Shown in pieces: positions 25,123-41,104 of a stretch of DNA of 64,000 nucleotides. The first letter of the stretch is position 1; each line of letters starts with the position of its first letter. The translations under genes and the position numbers were made by a program. Source of the stretch: Klenkia brasiliensis (GTDB lineage: Bacteria; Actinomycetota; Actinomycetes; Mycobacteriales; Geodermatophilaceae). Location: NCBI RefSeq assembly GCF_900100695.1, contig NZ_FNCF01000002.1, positions 682,001 to 746,000 on the forward strand. The letters are read 5' to 3'. The notes under the pieces were generated by a model. The model ran no database searches. It was not told where the DNA came from and was given only the letters and a program-made list of their open reading frames with translations.

Positions 25123-26360
25123 CCGCCCGGCTGCAGCGGTTCGTCGCGCTGGCCGCGGCCCTCGTCCTGGTCGGGGCGCTGGGCTGGGCGGTGCTGCGCC
25201 CGGCCGGCCAGATGCGGGTCACCGCCTACTTCGACCAGGCCGTGGGCCTCTACGAGGGCTCCAGCGTCCGGATCCTGGGCATCGACGTCGGCTCGATCAC
25301 CTCGGTCGTGCCGATGGGCGACCGGGTGAAGGTGGACATGCTGGTCGACGAGGACTACGCCGTCCCCGCCGACGCCGACGCCGTGATCCTGGCCCCGTCG
25401 CTGGTGGCCGACCGGTACGTGCAGTTCGCCCCGGTGTACAGCGGCGGCGACCGGATGGCCGACGGCGCCGTCGTCCCGCTGGAGCGCACCGCCACCCCGG
25501 TCGAGCTCGACCAGGTGTACGGCGCGCTGGACGACCTCTCGACCGCGCTGGGCCCGACCGGGGCGAACGCGGACGGGGCGCTGTCGGACCTCGTCGACGT
25601 CGCCGCGGCCAACCTCGACGGCAACGGCCAGGCCCTCAACGACACCCTGTCCGGCTTCTCCCAGGCCGTGCGCACGCTGGCCGACAACCGCGACGACCTG
25701 TTCGCCTCGGTGGAGAACCTGCAGACCTTCACCAGCGCGCTGGCCACCATCGACAGCCAGGTCGGCCAGTTCAACCAGAACCTGGCCGCCGTCGCCGACC
25801 AGCTGGCCGGCGAGCGGCAGGACCTCGCCCAGGCCATCTCGCTGCTGAACACCGCGCTGGGCCAGGTGGCCACCTTCGTGCAGCAGAACACCGCCCTGCT
25901 GACCACCAACGTCGACCGGCTGGCCGACGTCACCCTCACCCTGGTGCAGCAGCGCCAGGCCCTCGCCCAGGTGCTCGACGTCGCACCCGCGGCGATCGGC
26001 AACCTGGCCCACGCCTACAACCCCGACTACGGGACCCTGGACACCCGCGACAACTCCCTCGGCAGCCAGAACGCCGACGTCGTGGTCTGCCAGCTGCTGG
26101 GCCAGGCGGGCCGGCTGCAGCTGGGCGGGGTGAACCTGGCCGACCCCACCGCGCTGCTCGGGCTGCCCCCCATCGACCAGGTGTGCGGGCGGATCCTGTC
26201 CGGGGACCCCGGCGCCACCGGACAGCTGCTGGACCTCAACGGCAACGGCATCCCCGACCTGCAGGAGCTGCTGACCGCCATCTTCTCGCCGTCGTCGTCC
26301 GCGCCCGGCGGGGGATCGTCCCTGCCCGGTCTGCCCTCGATCCCGGGAGCCGGCTCGTGA
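25119..26360 (+). CDS. MCE family protein, fourth (MceD position)
   Basis: 413 residues. N-terminal helix FVALAAALVLVGALGWAVL, MCE domain YEGSSVRILGIDVGSITSVV and ADRYVQFAPVYSGG, then long helical repeats (GFSQAVRTLADNRDDLF, QVATFVQQNTALLTTNVDRL). The C-terminal Pro/Gly/Ser tail contains LDLNGNGIPDLQELL, a dockerin/EF-hand-like calcium-type motif. Start GTG 25119, overlapping the upstream TGA. Confidence 0.92.
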   Translation: MTARLQRFVALAAALVLVGALGWAVLRPAGQMRVTAYFDQAVGLYEGSSVRILGIDVGSITSVVPMGDRVKVDMLVDEDYAVPADADAVILAPSLVADRYVQFAPVYSGGDRMADGAVVPLERTATPVELDQVYGALDDLSTALGPTGANADGALSDLVDVAAANLDGNGQALNDTLSGFSQAVRTLADNRDDLFASVENLQTFTSALATIDSQVGQFNQNLAAVADQLAGERQDLAQAISLLNTALGQVATFVQQNTALLTTNVDRLADVTLTLVQQRQALAQVLDVAPAAIGNLAHAYNPDYGTLDTRDNSLGSQNADVVVCQLLGQAGRLQLGGVNLADPTALLGLPPIDQVCGRILSGDPGATGQLLDLNGNGIPDLQELLTAIFSPSSSAPGGGSSLPGLPSIPGAGS

Positions 26361-27667
26361 CCACCTCCCCCCGCCGCGCGGCCGCCCGCCGTGCCGCCGC
26401 GCTGGCCGCCGTCGCCGTCCTGCTGTCGGGCTGCGGGTTCCGCGGGGCCTACTCCCTGGACCTGCCCGGCGGCGCCGACACCGGCGACGACCCGTACTCG
26501 GTGCAGATCCAGTTCGCCGACGTGCTCGACCTGGTGCCGCAGTCCGGCGTCCGGGTCGCCGACGTGCCGGTCGGCAAGGTCACCGACATCCAGCTCGGCT
26601 CCGACTGGACCGCCCTGGTCACCGTCGAGGTCAACGGGGACGTCGACCTGCCGGCCAACGCCGTCGCGATGATCCAGCAGAGCTCGCTGCTGGGGGAGAA
26701 GTACGTCGAGCTGGCCGCACCCGGCGGGGGAGAGGCACCCACCGGCGAGCTCGGCGACGGCTCGCTGATCACCCTGGACCGCACCAACCGCAACGTGGAG
26801 GTCGAGGAGGTCCTCGGCGCGCTGTCCCTGGTGCTCAACGGCGGCGGGCTGACCCAGCTGCAGACGATCACCTCCGAGCTCGGCCAGGCCCTGGAGGGCC
26901 GCGAGGACGCCGTCCGCAACACCCTCGACCAGCTCGACACGTTCATCGGCGGCCTGGACGACCAGCGGACCGAGATCAACCGGGCGCTGGACAGCGTCGA
27001 CGCGCTGGCCGCGACGCTGGCCCAGGGCACCGGGACGCTGACCACGGCGCTGGACACCATCGGCCCGGGCCTGGCGGTGCTGGAGGACCAGCGCGGTCTG
27101 CTGGTCTCGATGCTGCAGTCCCTCGCCCAGCTCGGCGACGTCGGCACCCGGGTCATCAACGAGACCGGCGCGGACACCGTGGCCAACCTGCAGGACCTGC
27201 AGCCCATCCTCAGCCAGCTCGCCGCCGCCGGACCGGACCTGGCCAACTCGCTGGACCTGCTGCTGACCTACCCCTTCCCGGCCAGCTCGCTGAGCGCGCT
27301 GCAGTACCGCACCGACCAGCGGACCGGCGGGTACGCCCTGTTCACCAACATGACCGCGGACCTGAACCTGGACCTGACCCAGCTGTTCTGCCGCTACGTG
27401 ACCGACCAGACCACCGGCGCCCTGGTGCTGCTGGACCCCTCCCAGGTCTCCGACACCTGCGGCGTCGCCGGCAGCCCGGGTGGCGGGGCGGGCACCACCC
27501 CCGGCCAGGGCTCGGGCGGCAGCGGCTCCGGCGGCGGGTTCACCCTGCCCACGCTGCCCGACCTCACCGCGCTCGTGCCGGGCACCGGCACCACCGGCTC
27601 GGGCTCGGGCGGTGGCCTGCTGGGCCTGCCGGCCATCCCCGGCCTGACGACGGGAGCCGGCCGGTGA
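26357..27667 (+). CDS. MCE family lipoprotein, fifth (MceE/LprK position)
   Basis: 436 residues. The signal sequence ends in the lipobox LLSGC (Cys near residue 26), so the protein is predicted to be lipid-anchored, as the fifth Mce subunit usually is. MCE domain: SGVRVADVPVGKVTDIQLGS and LLGEKYVELAAPGGG. It has a long helical region and a Gly/Ser/Thr-rich low-complexity C-terminus. Start GTG 26357, overlapping the previous TGA. Confidence 0.93.
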   Translation: MTTSPRRAAARRAAALAAVAVLLSGCGFRGAYSLDLPGGADTGDDPYSVQIQFADVLDLVPQSGVRVADVPVGKVTDIQLGSDWTALVTVEVNGDVDLPANAVAMIQQSSLLGEKYVELAAPGGGEAPTGELGDGSLITLDRTNRNVEVEEVLGALSLVLNGGGLTQLQTITSELGQALEGREDAVRNTLDQLDTFIGGLDDQRTEINRALDSVDALAATLAQGTGTLTTALDTIGPGLAVLEDQRGLLVSMLQSLAQLGDVGTRVINETGADTVANLQDLQPILSQLAAAGPDLANSLDLLLTYPFPASSLSALQYRTDQRTGGYALFTNMTADLNLDLTQLFCRYVTDQTTGALVLLDPSQVSDTCGVAGSPGGGAGTTPGQGSGGSGSGGGFTLPTLPDLTALVPGTGTTGSGSGGGLLGLPAIPGLTTGAGR

Positions 27668-28938
27668 TCACCCGCACCACCCGGCTGCAGCTGCTGGCCT
27701 TCGCGGTCGTCGCGCTGCTGGGCATGAGCTACGTCGGGTTCCGCTACGTCGGGCTGGACCGGCTGCTGTTCGGCGGCGGCTACACCGTCGCCGCCGAGTT
27801 CACCGACTCCGGCGGCATCTTCGTCAACGCCGAGGTCACCTACCGCGGGGTCGCCGTCGGCCGGGTCAGCGACATGCGGCTCACCGACGGCGGCGTGGAG
27901 GTCGACCTGAGCATCGACGACGGCGCCCCGCCCATCCCGGCCGGCGCCGCGGCCGCGGTCGCCAACCGCAGCGCCGTCGGCGAGCAGTACGTCGACCTGC
28001 GGCCCGACTCCGCCGACGGCCCGTTCCTCGGCGACGGCTCCGTCATCCCGGTGGACCGGACCTCGATCCCGATCCCGGTCGAGCAGCTGCTGCAGGACGT
28101 CGACGGCCTGGTCGGGTCGATCGACACCGACAACCTGCGGATCGTGGTCGACGAGCTGGGCACCGCCTTCGACGGCGCCGGCGGGGACCTGTCCCGGCTG
28201 ATCGACAACGGCAACCTGCTGCTCACCCGCGCCGAGCAGTCCCTGCCCGAGACGCTGCAGCTGATCCGCGACGGGCAGACCGTGCTGCAGACCCAGGCCG
28301 ACTCGCGCAGCGCCATCGAGGACTGGGCGGCCAACCTGCGGCTGCTGTCGGACACCCTGGTCAGCAGCGACCCCGACCTGCGCAGCCTGGTGGTCAACGC
28401 CCCCGACGCCGGTGCCGCGCTGCAGCAGCTGGTGCAGGACGCCGGCCCGGGCCTGGGGTCGCTGATCCGCAACCTGGACGTGCTCAACGACGTCACCACC
28501 CCGCGCCTGGACGGCGTGGAGCAGCTGCTGGTCACCTACCCCGAGGTGGTCACCGGCGGGTTCAGCGTGGTCCGCCGGGACGCCGACGGGCAGATGCGCG
28601 CCCACTTCGGGTTCGTGCTGAACTCCGACGACCCGCACGCGTGCATCAGCGGCTACGTCTCCAGCGGCTCGACGCCCTCGCCCGGCGCGGTCGCCGGCCT
28701 GGACACCGGCCAGGTGCGCTGCGACGTGGTGAACGGTGTCGACCCGGACCCGGGCGACGGCATCGACGAGACCGGCTCCAACATCCGCGGCGAGCAGAAC
28801 ATCGGCGGTGCCGGCGGGCAGGGGTCGCCCGGACCGCAGGGCGGGACCGTCGGCGGCGGCCCAGCCCTGGACGGGCTGTTCACCGACCTCCTCGGCGGGC
28901 TGCTGGGCGCCTCGCCGTTCGCGACCACCGCCGGCTGA
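27664..28938 (+). CDS. MCE family protein, sixth (MceF position)
   Basis: 424 residues. N-terminal helix LLAFAVVALLGMSYVGF, MCE domain VNAEVTYRGVAVGRVSDM and GEQYVDLRPDSADG, a helical region, then a conserved C-terminal domain (VVRRDADGQMRAHFGFVL, HACISGYVSSG) and a Gly-rich tail. Start GTG 27664. It closes the set of overlapping mce genes; about 100 bases with a hairpin follow before the associated genes. Confidence 0.93.
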   Translation: MITRTTRLQLLAFAVVALLGMSYVGFRYVGLDRLLFGGGYTVAAEFTDSGGIFVNAEVTYRGVAVGRVSDMRLTDGGVEVDLSIDDGAPPIPAGAAAAVANRSAVGEQYVDLRPDSADGPFLGDGSVIPVDRTSIPIPVEQLLQDVDGLVGSIDTDNLRIVVDELGTAFDGAGGDLSRLIDNGNLLLTRAEQSLPETLQLIRDGQTVLQTQADSRSAIEDWAANLRLLSDTLVSSDPDLRSLVVNAPDAGAALQQLVQDAGPGLGSLIRNLDVLNDVTTPRLDGVEQLLVTYPEVVTGGFSVVRRDADGQMRAHFGFVLNSDDPHACISGYVSSGSTPSPGAVAGLDTGQVRCDVVNGVDPDPGDGIDETGSNIRGEQNIGGAGGQGSPGPQGGTVGGGPALDGLFTDLLGGLLGASPFATTAG

Positions 28939-28942
28939 CCCG

Positions 28943-28973
28943 CCGGGCCGCACCGGCGCCGGTGCCGGCCCGG
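28943..28973 (+). terminator. Hairpin between the mce genes and mce-associated genes (partial terminator/attenuator)
   Basis: Arms 28943-28956 and 28959-28973 pair over 14 bp with one bulged C and a tiny loop. It lies inside the presumed operon, so read-through is expected and it may set lower expression of the associated genes. Confidence 0.45.
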
Positions 28974-29039
28974 ACAGCTACCGTGACCTGCCCGCCGCCT
29001 GCGCCCGCGCCGCCGGCACCGACCCGAGAGGAGCGCACC

Positions 29040-29798
29040 GTGACCGACCAGACCCGGGTGGGCTCGCCCGAGGCCGAGCCCGACCGCCGCCCGGACGCCC
29101 ACACCGACGTCGCCACGGACGCCGCCACGACCGGCGACGCCGTGACCGGCGGCGCCACGAGCAGCGAGGTCCCCTCGGCCGGTGCCGCGACGGCCGACGC
29201 GTCCGACGAGGACGGGGACCGGACCGGCGGCCGCCGGGGTCGGCGCGCCCGCCGCCGGGCCGCGGCGGGGGAGGGGACCACCGCAGCCGGCGAGGACGAC
29301 GCCGCCGGCGCCCCCCGCCGCGCGGCCCTGCCGCTGGTGCCGGCCCTGGCCGTCCTGCTGGTGCTGCTGCTGGCCGGCACCGGCTTCCTGTGGTTCACCC
29401 GCCCGGGCAGCTCGGCGGTGGCGACCGGGGACTACGTCGACGCGCTGCAGGCCGCCCGGGCCGGCATCGTCGACGTCACCTCCTTCGACTACCTCACCCT
29501 CGACGACGACATCACCCAGATCGAGGCGGTGACCACCGGGGACCTGACCCAGGAGTCGGTGGACCGGCTCAACGACAGCCGCCAGGCGCTCACCGACGCG
29601 CAGGCCGTGGTGAACACCGAGGTGGTCGGGGCCGCGGTCGGCGCGGCCGACGGCAGCACCGCCACCGTCTACATGGTCATCCAGTCGACCCAGACCAGCA
29701 GCGCCTCCCAGCAGGCCCAGGTGCAGCGCTACCGCATCGAGGTCGACCTCACCAAGGACGGCGGCCGCTGGCTGCTGTCCGGGATCTCCGGACGGTGA
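29040..29798 (+). CDS. Mce-associated membrane protein 1
   Basis: 252 residues. The cytoplasmic Asp/Thr/Ala-rich and Arg-rich tail (about 1-95, with GRRGRRARRRAAAGEG) is followed by one membrane helix (about 97-120) and an extracytoplasmic domain of the Mas/VirB8-like type (YVDALQAARAGIVDVTSFDY, VYMVIQSTQTSSASQ, YRIEVDLTKDGGRWLLSGIS). Mas proteins stabilise Mce complexes in mycobacteria. The start is GTG 29040 behind GAGAGGAGCG. Same strand as the mce genes and the next Mas gene. Confidence 0.88.
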   Translation: MTDQTRVGSPEAEPDRRPDAHTDVATDAATTGDAVTGGATSSEVPSAGAATADASDEDGDRTGGRRGRRARRRAAAGEGTTAAGEDDAAGAPRRAALPLVPALAVLLVLLLAGTGFLWFTRPGSSAVATGDYVDALQAARAGIVDVTSFDYLTLDDDITQIEAVTTGDLTQESVDRLNDSRQALTDAQAVVNTEVVGAAVGAADGSTATVYMVIQSTQTSSASQQAQVQRYRIEVDLTKDGGRWLLSGISGR

Positions 29799-29805
29799 CG
29801 CGACC

Positions 29806-30789
29806 GTGACCGACACCCCCGAGGCCCCCGAGGGCGGCACCGGCCGTCCGCGGCCGCGGCCCACCCCCCGCCCGCGCGCCGGTGCCGCCCGGCCGGCGCC
29901 GCGGCCCCGCGTGGCCGGCAGCCGCCGCGCCGACGACGACACCACCACCGACGCCGCCGGCGCCGTCGCACCCGCCGCCGTGCCGGTCGACCCGGCGGCC
30001 GGCGACCCGGCCCACGGCGACCCGGCCCCCGGCGCCGCGGCTCCCGGCGACGCGGCGGGGGCGCGCCGTCGTCCCGCCCCGCGGTCGCGGACCGTCGAGG
30101 CCGCACCGCTGCCGAAGGCGCGGCCCCGCCCGCCCGCGCGCGCTGCCACCGCCCCCGCCGAGGAGGCCCCGCAGGAGGACCGGGCGGGCCGCCGTCGGCT
30201 GACCCTGCCCCGGCGGACCGGGCGCCGCACCGGCCGCGGTGCCGCCCCGGCCCGGGGCCGCAGCCGTGTGCTCGCCCTGGTGCTCGCGGTCGCCTGCGTG
30301 CTCACCGCCGCCGGCGGCGGGTGGCTGCTGTGGCAGCGCACCCACCCGACGTCGGTCGACCCGGCGATCTTCGACGCCGCGCGCAGCGGGGTGGAGGCCG
30401 TCTACGGCTACGACTACCGCGACTCCGACGGCAGCGTGCAGCGCAAGCTCGACGCCCTGACCGGCGACCTGCGGGACCAGTACGAGTCCGACCTGTCCTC
30501 CGGCGGGATCATCGACACCTACGAGCAGGTGTCGGCGACCACCAGCTACGACGTGCTCGAGGTCGGCCTGCAGCAGGTCAACCAGTCCCAGGACCAGGCC
30601 ACGCTGGTGGTCTTCGGCGACTACGTCGTGCAGTCGGTGAACTCCGGCACGCAGACCGCCCCCGCCGGCTCGGAGTGCACGGTGACCGACGACGGCGCGC
30701 AGTCGTGCACCCAGACCGTGCGGGTGACGGTGCTCGAGACCGGGGACGGCTGGAAGATCAGCGAGCTCACGCTGCTCACCAGCAGCTGA
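29806..30789 (+). CDS. Mce-associated membrane protein 2
   Basis: 327 residues, a second Mas-type protein. An unusually long Pro/Arg/Ala-rich cytoplasmic tail (about 1-155) is followed by one membrane helix (VLALVLAVACVLTAAGGGWL) and a Mas domain (FDAARSGVEAVYGYDYRDS, GGIIDTYEQVSATTSYDVLE, VTVLETGDGWKISELTLL). Start GTG 29806, 7 bases after the preceding stop. The tail composition suggests a disordered basic region that could bind membrane or nucleic acid; this is only compositional. Confidence 0.85.
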   Translation: MTDTPEAPEGGTGRPRPRPTPRPRAGAARPAPRPRVAGSRRADDDTTTDAAGAVAPAAVPVDPAAGDPAHGDPAPGAAAPGDAAGARRRPAPRSRTVEAAPLPKARPRPPARAATAPAEEAPQEDRAGRRRLTLPRRTGRRTGRGAAPARGRSRVLALVLAVACVLTAAGGGWLLWQRTHPTSVDPAIFDAARSGVEAVYGYDYRDSDGSVQRKLDALTGDLRDQYESDLSSGGIIDTYEQVSATTSYDVLEVGLQQVNQSQDQATLVVFGDYVVQSVNSGTQTAPAGSECTVTDDGAQSCTQTVRVTVLETGDGWKISELTLLTSS

Positions 30790-30794
30790 GCGGT

Positions 30795-30820
30795 CCGGGC
30801 GCACCGACCGGCGCGCCCGG
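30795..30820 (+). terminator. Probable terminator of the mce operon
   Basis: CCGGGCGC (30795-30802) pairs with GCGCCCGG (30813-30820) around a 10-base loop, just after the last Mas gene. Confidence 0.5.
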
Positions 30821-30883
30821 CTGTCGCGACGGGCGCTCCTACGGCATCATTCCCGTCGGCGGCGCGAGCCCTCCGACCCCACG

Positions 30884-30912
30884 TGGACATCCGTCCCGAT
30901 CGCGGGTAGGGT
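30884..30912 (+). promoter_or_regulatory. rpoB promoter
   Basis: TGGACA (30884-30889), exactly 17 bases, TAGGGT (30907-30912): a good actinobacterial housekeeping promoter about 195 bases before the rpoB start. The 318-base gap 30790-31107 otherwise holds the mce terminator and the rpoB leader; no other gene is seen. Confidence 0.75.
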
Positions 30913-31107
30913 CTCCTGTTGCGCTGCCCTCTGACTGCCTGCCCGCCGAGCCGGGTCACCAGGGGTGCCCCGGAACACCACGGGCCACTCCGCGTTGACC
31001 AGGTCGGGAGGGTGCGAGTCGGCCGTCGGGTCGCAGCGCCGCATCCACCGCCGACGACGACCAGCACCGACCGCCCGCACGTCGTGAGGTCCTTGGAAGG
31101 ACGCATC

Positions 31108-34605
<3,498 letters not shown>

Positions 34606-34610
34606 TCGGT

Positions 34611-34647
34611 CGCCGGCGCGGGGGTGCGCGACACCCCCGCGCCGGCG
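34611..34647 (+). terminator. Perfect hairpin between rpoB and rpoC (attenuator or processing site)
   Basis: 16-bp perfect inverted repeat, CGCCGGCGCGGGGGTG (34611-34626) with 34632-34647, and a CGCGA loop. rpoC must be expressed with rpoB, so partial termination or RNA processing is more likely than full termination. Confidence 0.65.
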
Positions 34648-34696
34648 CCTCGACCCTCAACAGTTGTGAAGAACTAGCCCCGGGAAAGGGGTAACA

Positions 34697-38605
<3,909 letters not shown>

Positions 38606-38619
38606 TCCGCTGAGGAACG

Positions 38620-38659
38620 AGGAGGGCCCCGCACACCAGCCGGTGTGCGGGGCCCTCCT
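38620..38659 (+). terminator. rpoBC terminator
   Basis: 18-bp perfect inverted repeat (38620-38637 with 38642-38659, arm AGGAGGGCCCCGCACACC) and an AGCC loop. It sits between rpoC and a converging minus-strand gene, so it may act both ways. Confidence 0.92.
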
Positions 38660-38675
38660 GCGTCCGCGGTGGGGG

Positions 38676-39716
38676 TCAGCGGGCCAGGCGCGCCAGGGTC
38701 TCGACGCTGGCGCGGCGGCCGGCGGGGGAGTCGTCCAGCGGCTGGGCGGTCAGCGTCGTCACGCCGGCCTCGGCGAAGGCGGCGATCCGCTCGGCCACCC
38801 AGGACTCCGGCCCGATCAGGGAGGTCTGCCGCACCAGCTCGTCGGGGACGGCGGCGGCGGCCTCGTCCTTGCGGCCGGACAGGTAGAGGTCCTGGATGGT
38901 GGCGGCCTCGTCGGCGAAGCCGTACCGCACCGCGAGGTCGTTGTAGAAGTTCTTCCCCCGGGCGCCCATCCCGCCGACGTAGAGCGCGACGCCGTGCTTG
39001 ACCAGCTCGAGCAGGTGCTCGACGTCGTCCCCGATGGCGACCGGGACGCCGGCGACCACGCCGAGGTCGCCCAGCGCCGGGTCCCGCTTCGCCCGGCCGG
39101 CCGCCAGCGCCTCGCCCCACACCTCGGTCGCCTTCTCGGGGTGGAAGAAGATGGGCTCCCAGACCTCGGCGACCTCGGCGGCCAGCTCGACGTTCTTGGG
39201 CCCGATGGCGGCCAGCATGACCGGGACGCGGTCGCGCACCGGGGTGTTGATCAGCTTGAGCGGCTTGCCCAGGCCCGTGCCCTGGTCGGCCGGCAGCGGG
39301 ATCGTGTACTTGGGACCGCTGTGCTGCAGCCGCTCCCGGCGCCACACCGAGCGGCAGATCTGCACCACCTCGCGGGTGCGGGCCAGCGGCGCGTCGTAGG
39401 GCACGCCGTGCCAGCCCTCGACCACCTGAGGGCCGGAGGCGCCCAGGCCCAGGGTGAACCGGCCGTCGCTGACCAGGTCGAGCCCGGCCGCGGTCATGGC
39501 CAGCAGCGCCGGGGTGCGGCTGTAGATGGGCAGGATGGCGCTGATCAGCTCCACCCGGTCGGTGACCGCCGCCAGGTAGCCCAGCTGGCTCACCGCGTCG
39601 AAGGTGTAGACCTCGGCGACCATCGCGACGTCGAGGCCGACCTGCTCCAGGTCGACGATCTCCTGCGCGGTCTGCCGGAAGTCCCCGGCGTAGCTGGTCT
39701 GGATGCCGATGCGCAC
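38676..39716 (-). CDS. LLM-class (F420-type) flavin/deazaflavin oxidoreductase
   Basis: 346 residues of the luciferase-like monooxygenase fold: IGIQTSYAGDFRQTAQ start, LGLGASGPQVVEGWHG, REVVQICRSVWRRERL, PVMLAAIGPKNVELAAEVAE and PVAIGDDVEHLLELVK. In actinobacteria this subgroup normally uses coenzyme F420; the electron-transfer substrate is unknown. The start chosen is GTG 39716, which has GAGGAGG just upstream; the open frame extends 17 codons further without similarity. It stands alone on the minus strand after rpoC. Confidence 0.88.
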   Translation of the reverse strand: MRIGIQTSYAGDFRQTAQEIVDLEQVGLDVAMVAEVYTFDAVSQLGYLAAVTDRVELISAILPIYSRTPALLAMTAAGLDLVSDGRFTLGLGASGPQVVEGWHGVPYDAPLARTREVVQICRSVWRRERLQHSGPKYTIPLPADQGTGLGKPLKLINTPVRDRVPVMLAAIGPKNVELAAEVAEVWEPIFFHPEKATEVWGEALAAGRAKRDPALGDLGVVAGVPVAIGDDVEHLLELVKHGVALYVGGMGARGKNFYNDLAVRYGFADEAATIQDLYLSGRKDEAAAAVPDELVRQTSLIGPESWVAERIAAFAEAGVTTLTAQPLDDSPAGRRASVETLARLAR

Positions 39717-39795
39717 GCGTGCCTCCTCGTCGGGGCGTCCACGCCGACGCCCTCGTCGACTGCGCACCCTGCCACGGGTGCGGCCCGGGGACCGC

Positions 39796-40029
39796 TCAGC
39801 CGGCCGGCAGCGCCCGGACGGTGCCGATCACGCGGGTGACCACGGCGACCCCGTCGACCTGGCCCGGCACGCGGTCCCCGGCGGCGGCCTCGGTGAGGTC
39901 CACCCGCAGGACGTAGTCGGTGTCCTGCCGGGCCAGCCCGACGCCGGTGACCCCGGGGTCGTCGGCCAGCCGGGCAGCCAGCTGCGCCTTGGCGGCGCGC
40001 GCGGTGCTCCGGTCGGTCACGACCCCCAT
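39796..40029 (-). CDS. Small stand-alone domain protein related to the N-terminal region of the adjacent protease
   Basis: 77 residues, MGVVTDRSTARAAKAQLAAR onward. The pattern DDPGVTGVGLARQ, then YVLRVDLTE, then VDGVAVVTRVIGTVRAL aligns by eye with residues about 12-87 of the neighbouring trypsin-like protein (GVALGLAPVG, VRLAVRLRTE, VDVRVIGPVRPL). That block is the lead-in domain of many NAL1-like trypsin-fold proteins. It is 61 bases downstream of the protease on the same strand and probably co-transcribed. Start ATG 40029, or GTG 40020. Function unknown; a regulatory or competing domain is a guess. Confidence 0.6.
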   Translation of the reverse strand: MGVVTDRSTARAAKAQLAARLADDPGVTGVGLARQDTDYVLRVDLTEAAAGDRVPGQVDGVAVVTRVIGTVRALPAG

Positions 40030-40090
40030 GGTGGACCCGTGCCCGCCTCCGGTCCAGCGGCGGGCACGGCCCGGTGGTCGGGCCCGGTGG

Positions 40091-41068
40091 TCAGGCGCCG
40101 GCGACGAAGGTCAGCCCGAGCACCTGCAGCACCGTGGCGAGGGGGTTGGCGAAGGTGACCCCGCCGCCGGCGGACCCGCCGGTGGAGGAGCCGGCGAACA
40201 GCAGGCCCAGCGGAGCCCGGTCGCTGCTGCGCCAGATGACCGAGCCGGAGTCCCCGCCCTCGCTGAACGAGCCGGCCAGGCCCTCGACCTCGACCTGGTC
40301 GTCGAAGGTGTGCACGGTGCCTTCGTCGTACTGCACGCCCACCCCGTCGACCTCGACGGCGGTGACCCGGCCGCGGGTGTGGCCGGTCGTGCGGCCCACC
40401 TTCTCCACCACCTCGTCGGGGTCGACCTCCTCGGCGGCCAGCACCTGCGCCAGCAGCGGCCCGCCCGGGTAGCCGGCCGGGTCGGCGTCGACCCCGTCGT
40501 CGAGGGCCGCCACCGCGGCGTCGACCAGGTTGCCGGTGGCCACGAACCGCTGGAAGGCGGTCAGCGTGCCGATGCGGTCGGCCGCGGTGCCGCCGTCGGC
40601 CGGCCCGGGCTGCAGGGCCGGGTCGCCCTCGCGGGCGGCGTCGCTGTTGGCCAGCACGTGGTTGTTGGACAGCACCAGCAGGCCGTCGGTGCCCGCGCGG
40701 CGGACGAAGCCGCCCAGGGTGCCGGCGGTGACGTCGGGGTGGGCCACCGACAGGCCGGGCACGAGCGGGCGGGTGCGCCGCTGCAGCTGCTCGGGGGTGG
40801 GGGAGCGCAGCGGGCGCACCGGACCGATCACCCGGACGTCGACCTCGGCCCGCGCGGCGTCGTCGAGGGCGTCCAGGACCTGCGCGGCGTCGGCCTCGGT
40901 GCGCAGCCGGACGGCCAGCCGCACCTGCTGCGGCCCCACGGGTGCCAGGCCCAGCGCCACCCCGCTCCACGGGCCGGGGGCGTCGCTGGCCACCACCGTG
41001 CCGGGCGCGGCCTCGGACAGCCGGCGGGACAGGGTGGCCTTGAGCTCGCGGGCGGTGTCGACGTGCAC
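40091..41068 (-). CDS. Trypsin-like serine protease, apparently cytoplasmic
   Basis: About 325 residues. The trypsin-fold motifs are LSNNHVLAN (His 137), LVDAAVAALDDG (Asp 183) and EGGDSGSVIW (Ser 274), a full catalytic triad in the usual order. VGRTTGHTRGRVTAVEVDG is the typical second-barrel strand of this group. No signal peptide or membrane helix is visible, so it is predicted to be cytoplasmic, unlike classic secreted S1 enzymes. The N-terminal about 90 residues form a separate domain. The start chosen is GTG 41068 behind GGAGG; an ATG 12 codons upstream (41104) is the alternative. Substrate unknown. Confidence 0.78.
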   Translation of the reverse strand: MHVDTARELKATLSRRLSEAAPGTVVASDAPGPWSGVALGLAPVGPQQVRLAVRLRTEADAAQVLDALDDAARAEVDVRVIGPVRPLRSPTPEQLQRRTRPLVPGLSVAHPDVTAGTLGGFVRRAGTDGLLVLSNNHVLANSDAAREGDPALQPGPADGGTAADRIGTLTAFQRFVATGNLVDAAVAALDDGVDADPAGYPGGPLLAQVLAAEEVDPDEVVEKVGRTTGHTRGRVTAVEVDGVGVQYDEGTVHTFDDQVEVEGLAGSFSEGGDSGSVIWRSSDRAPLGLLFAGSSTGGSAGGGVTFANPLATVLQVLGLTFVAGA

Positions 41069-41104
41069 GGGGGCCTCCGGGATGCGCTGTGACGGATCGT
41101 GCAC

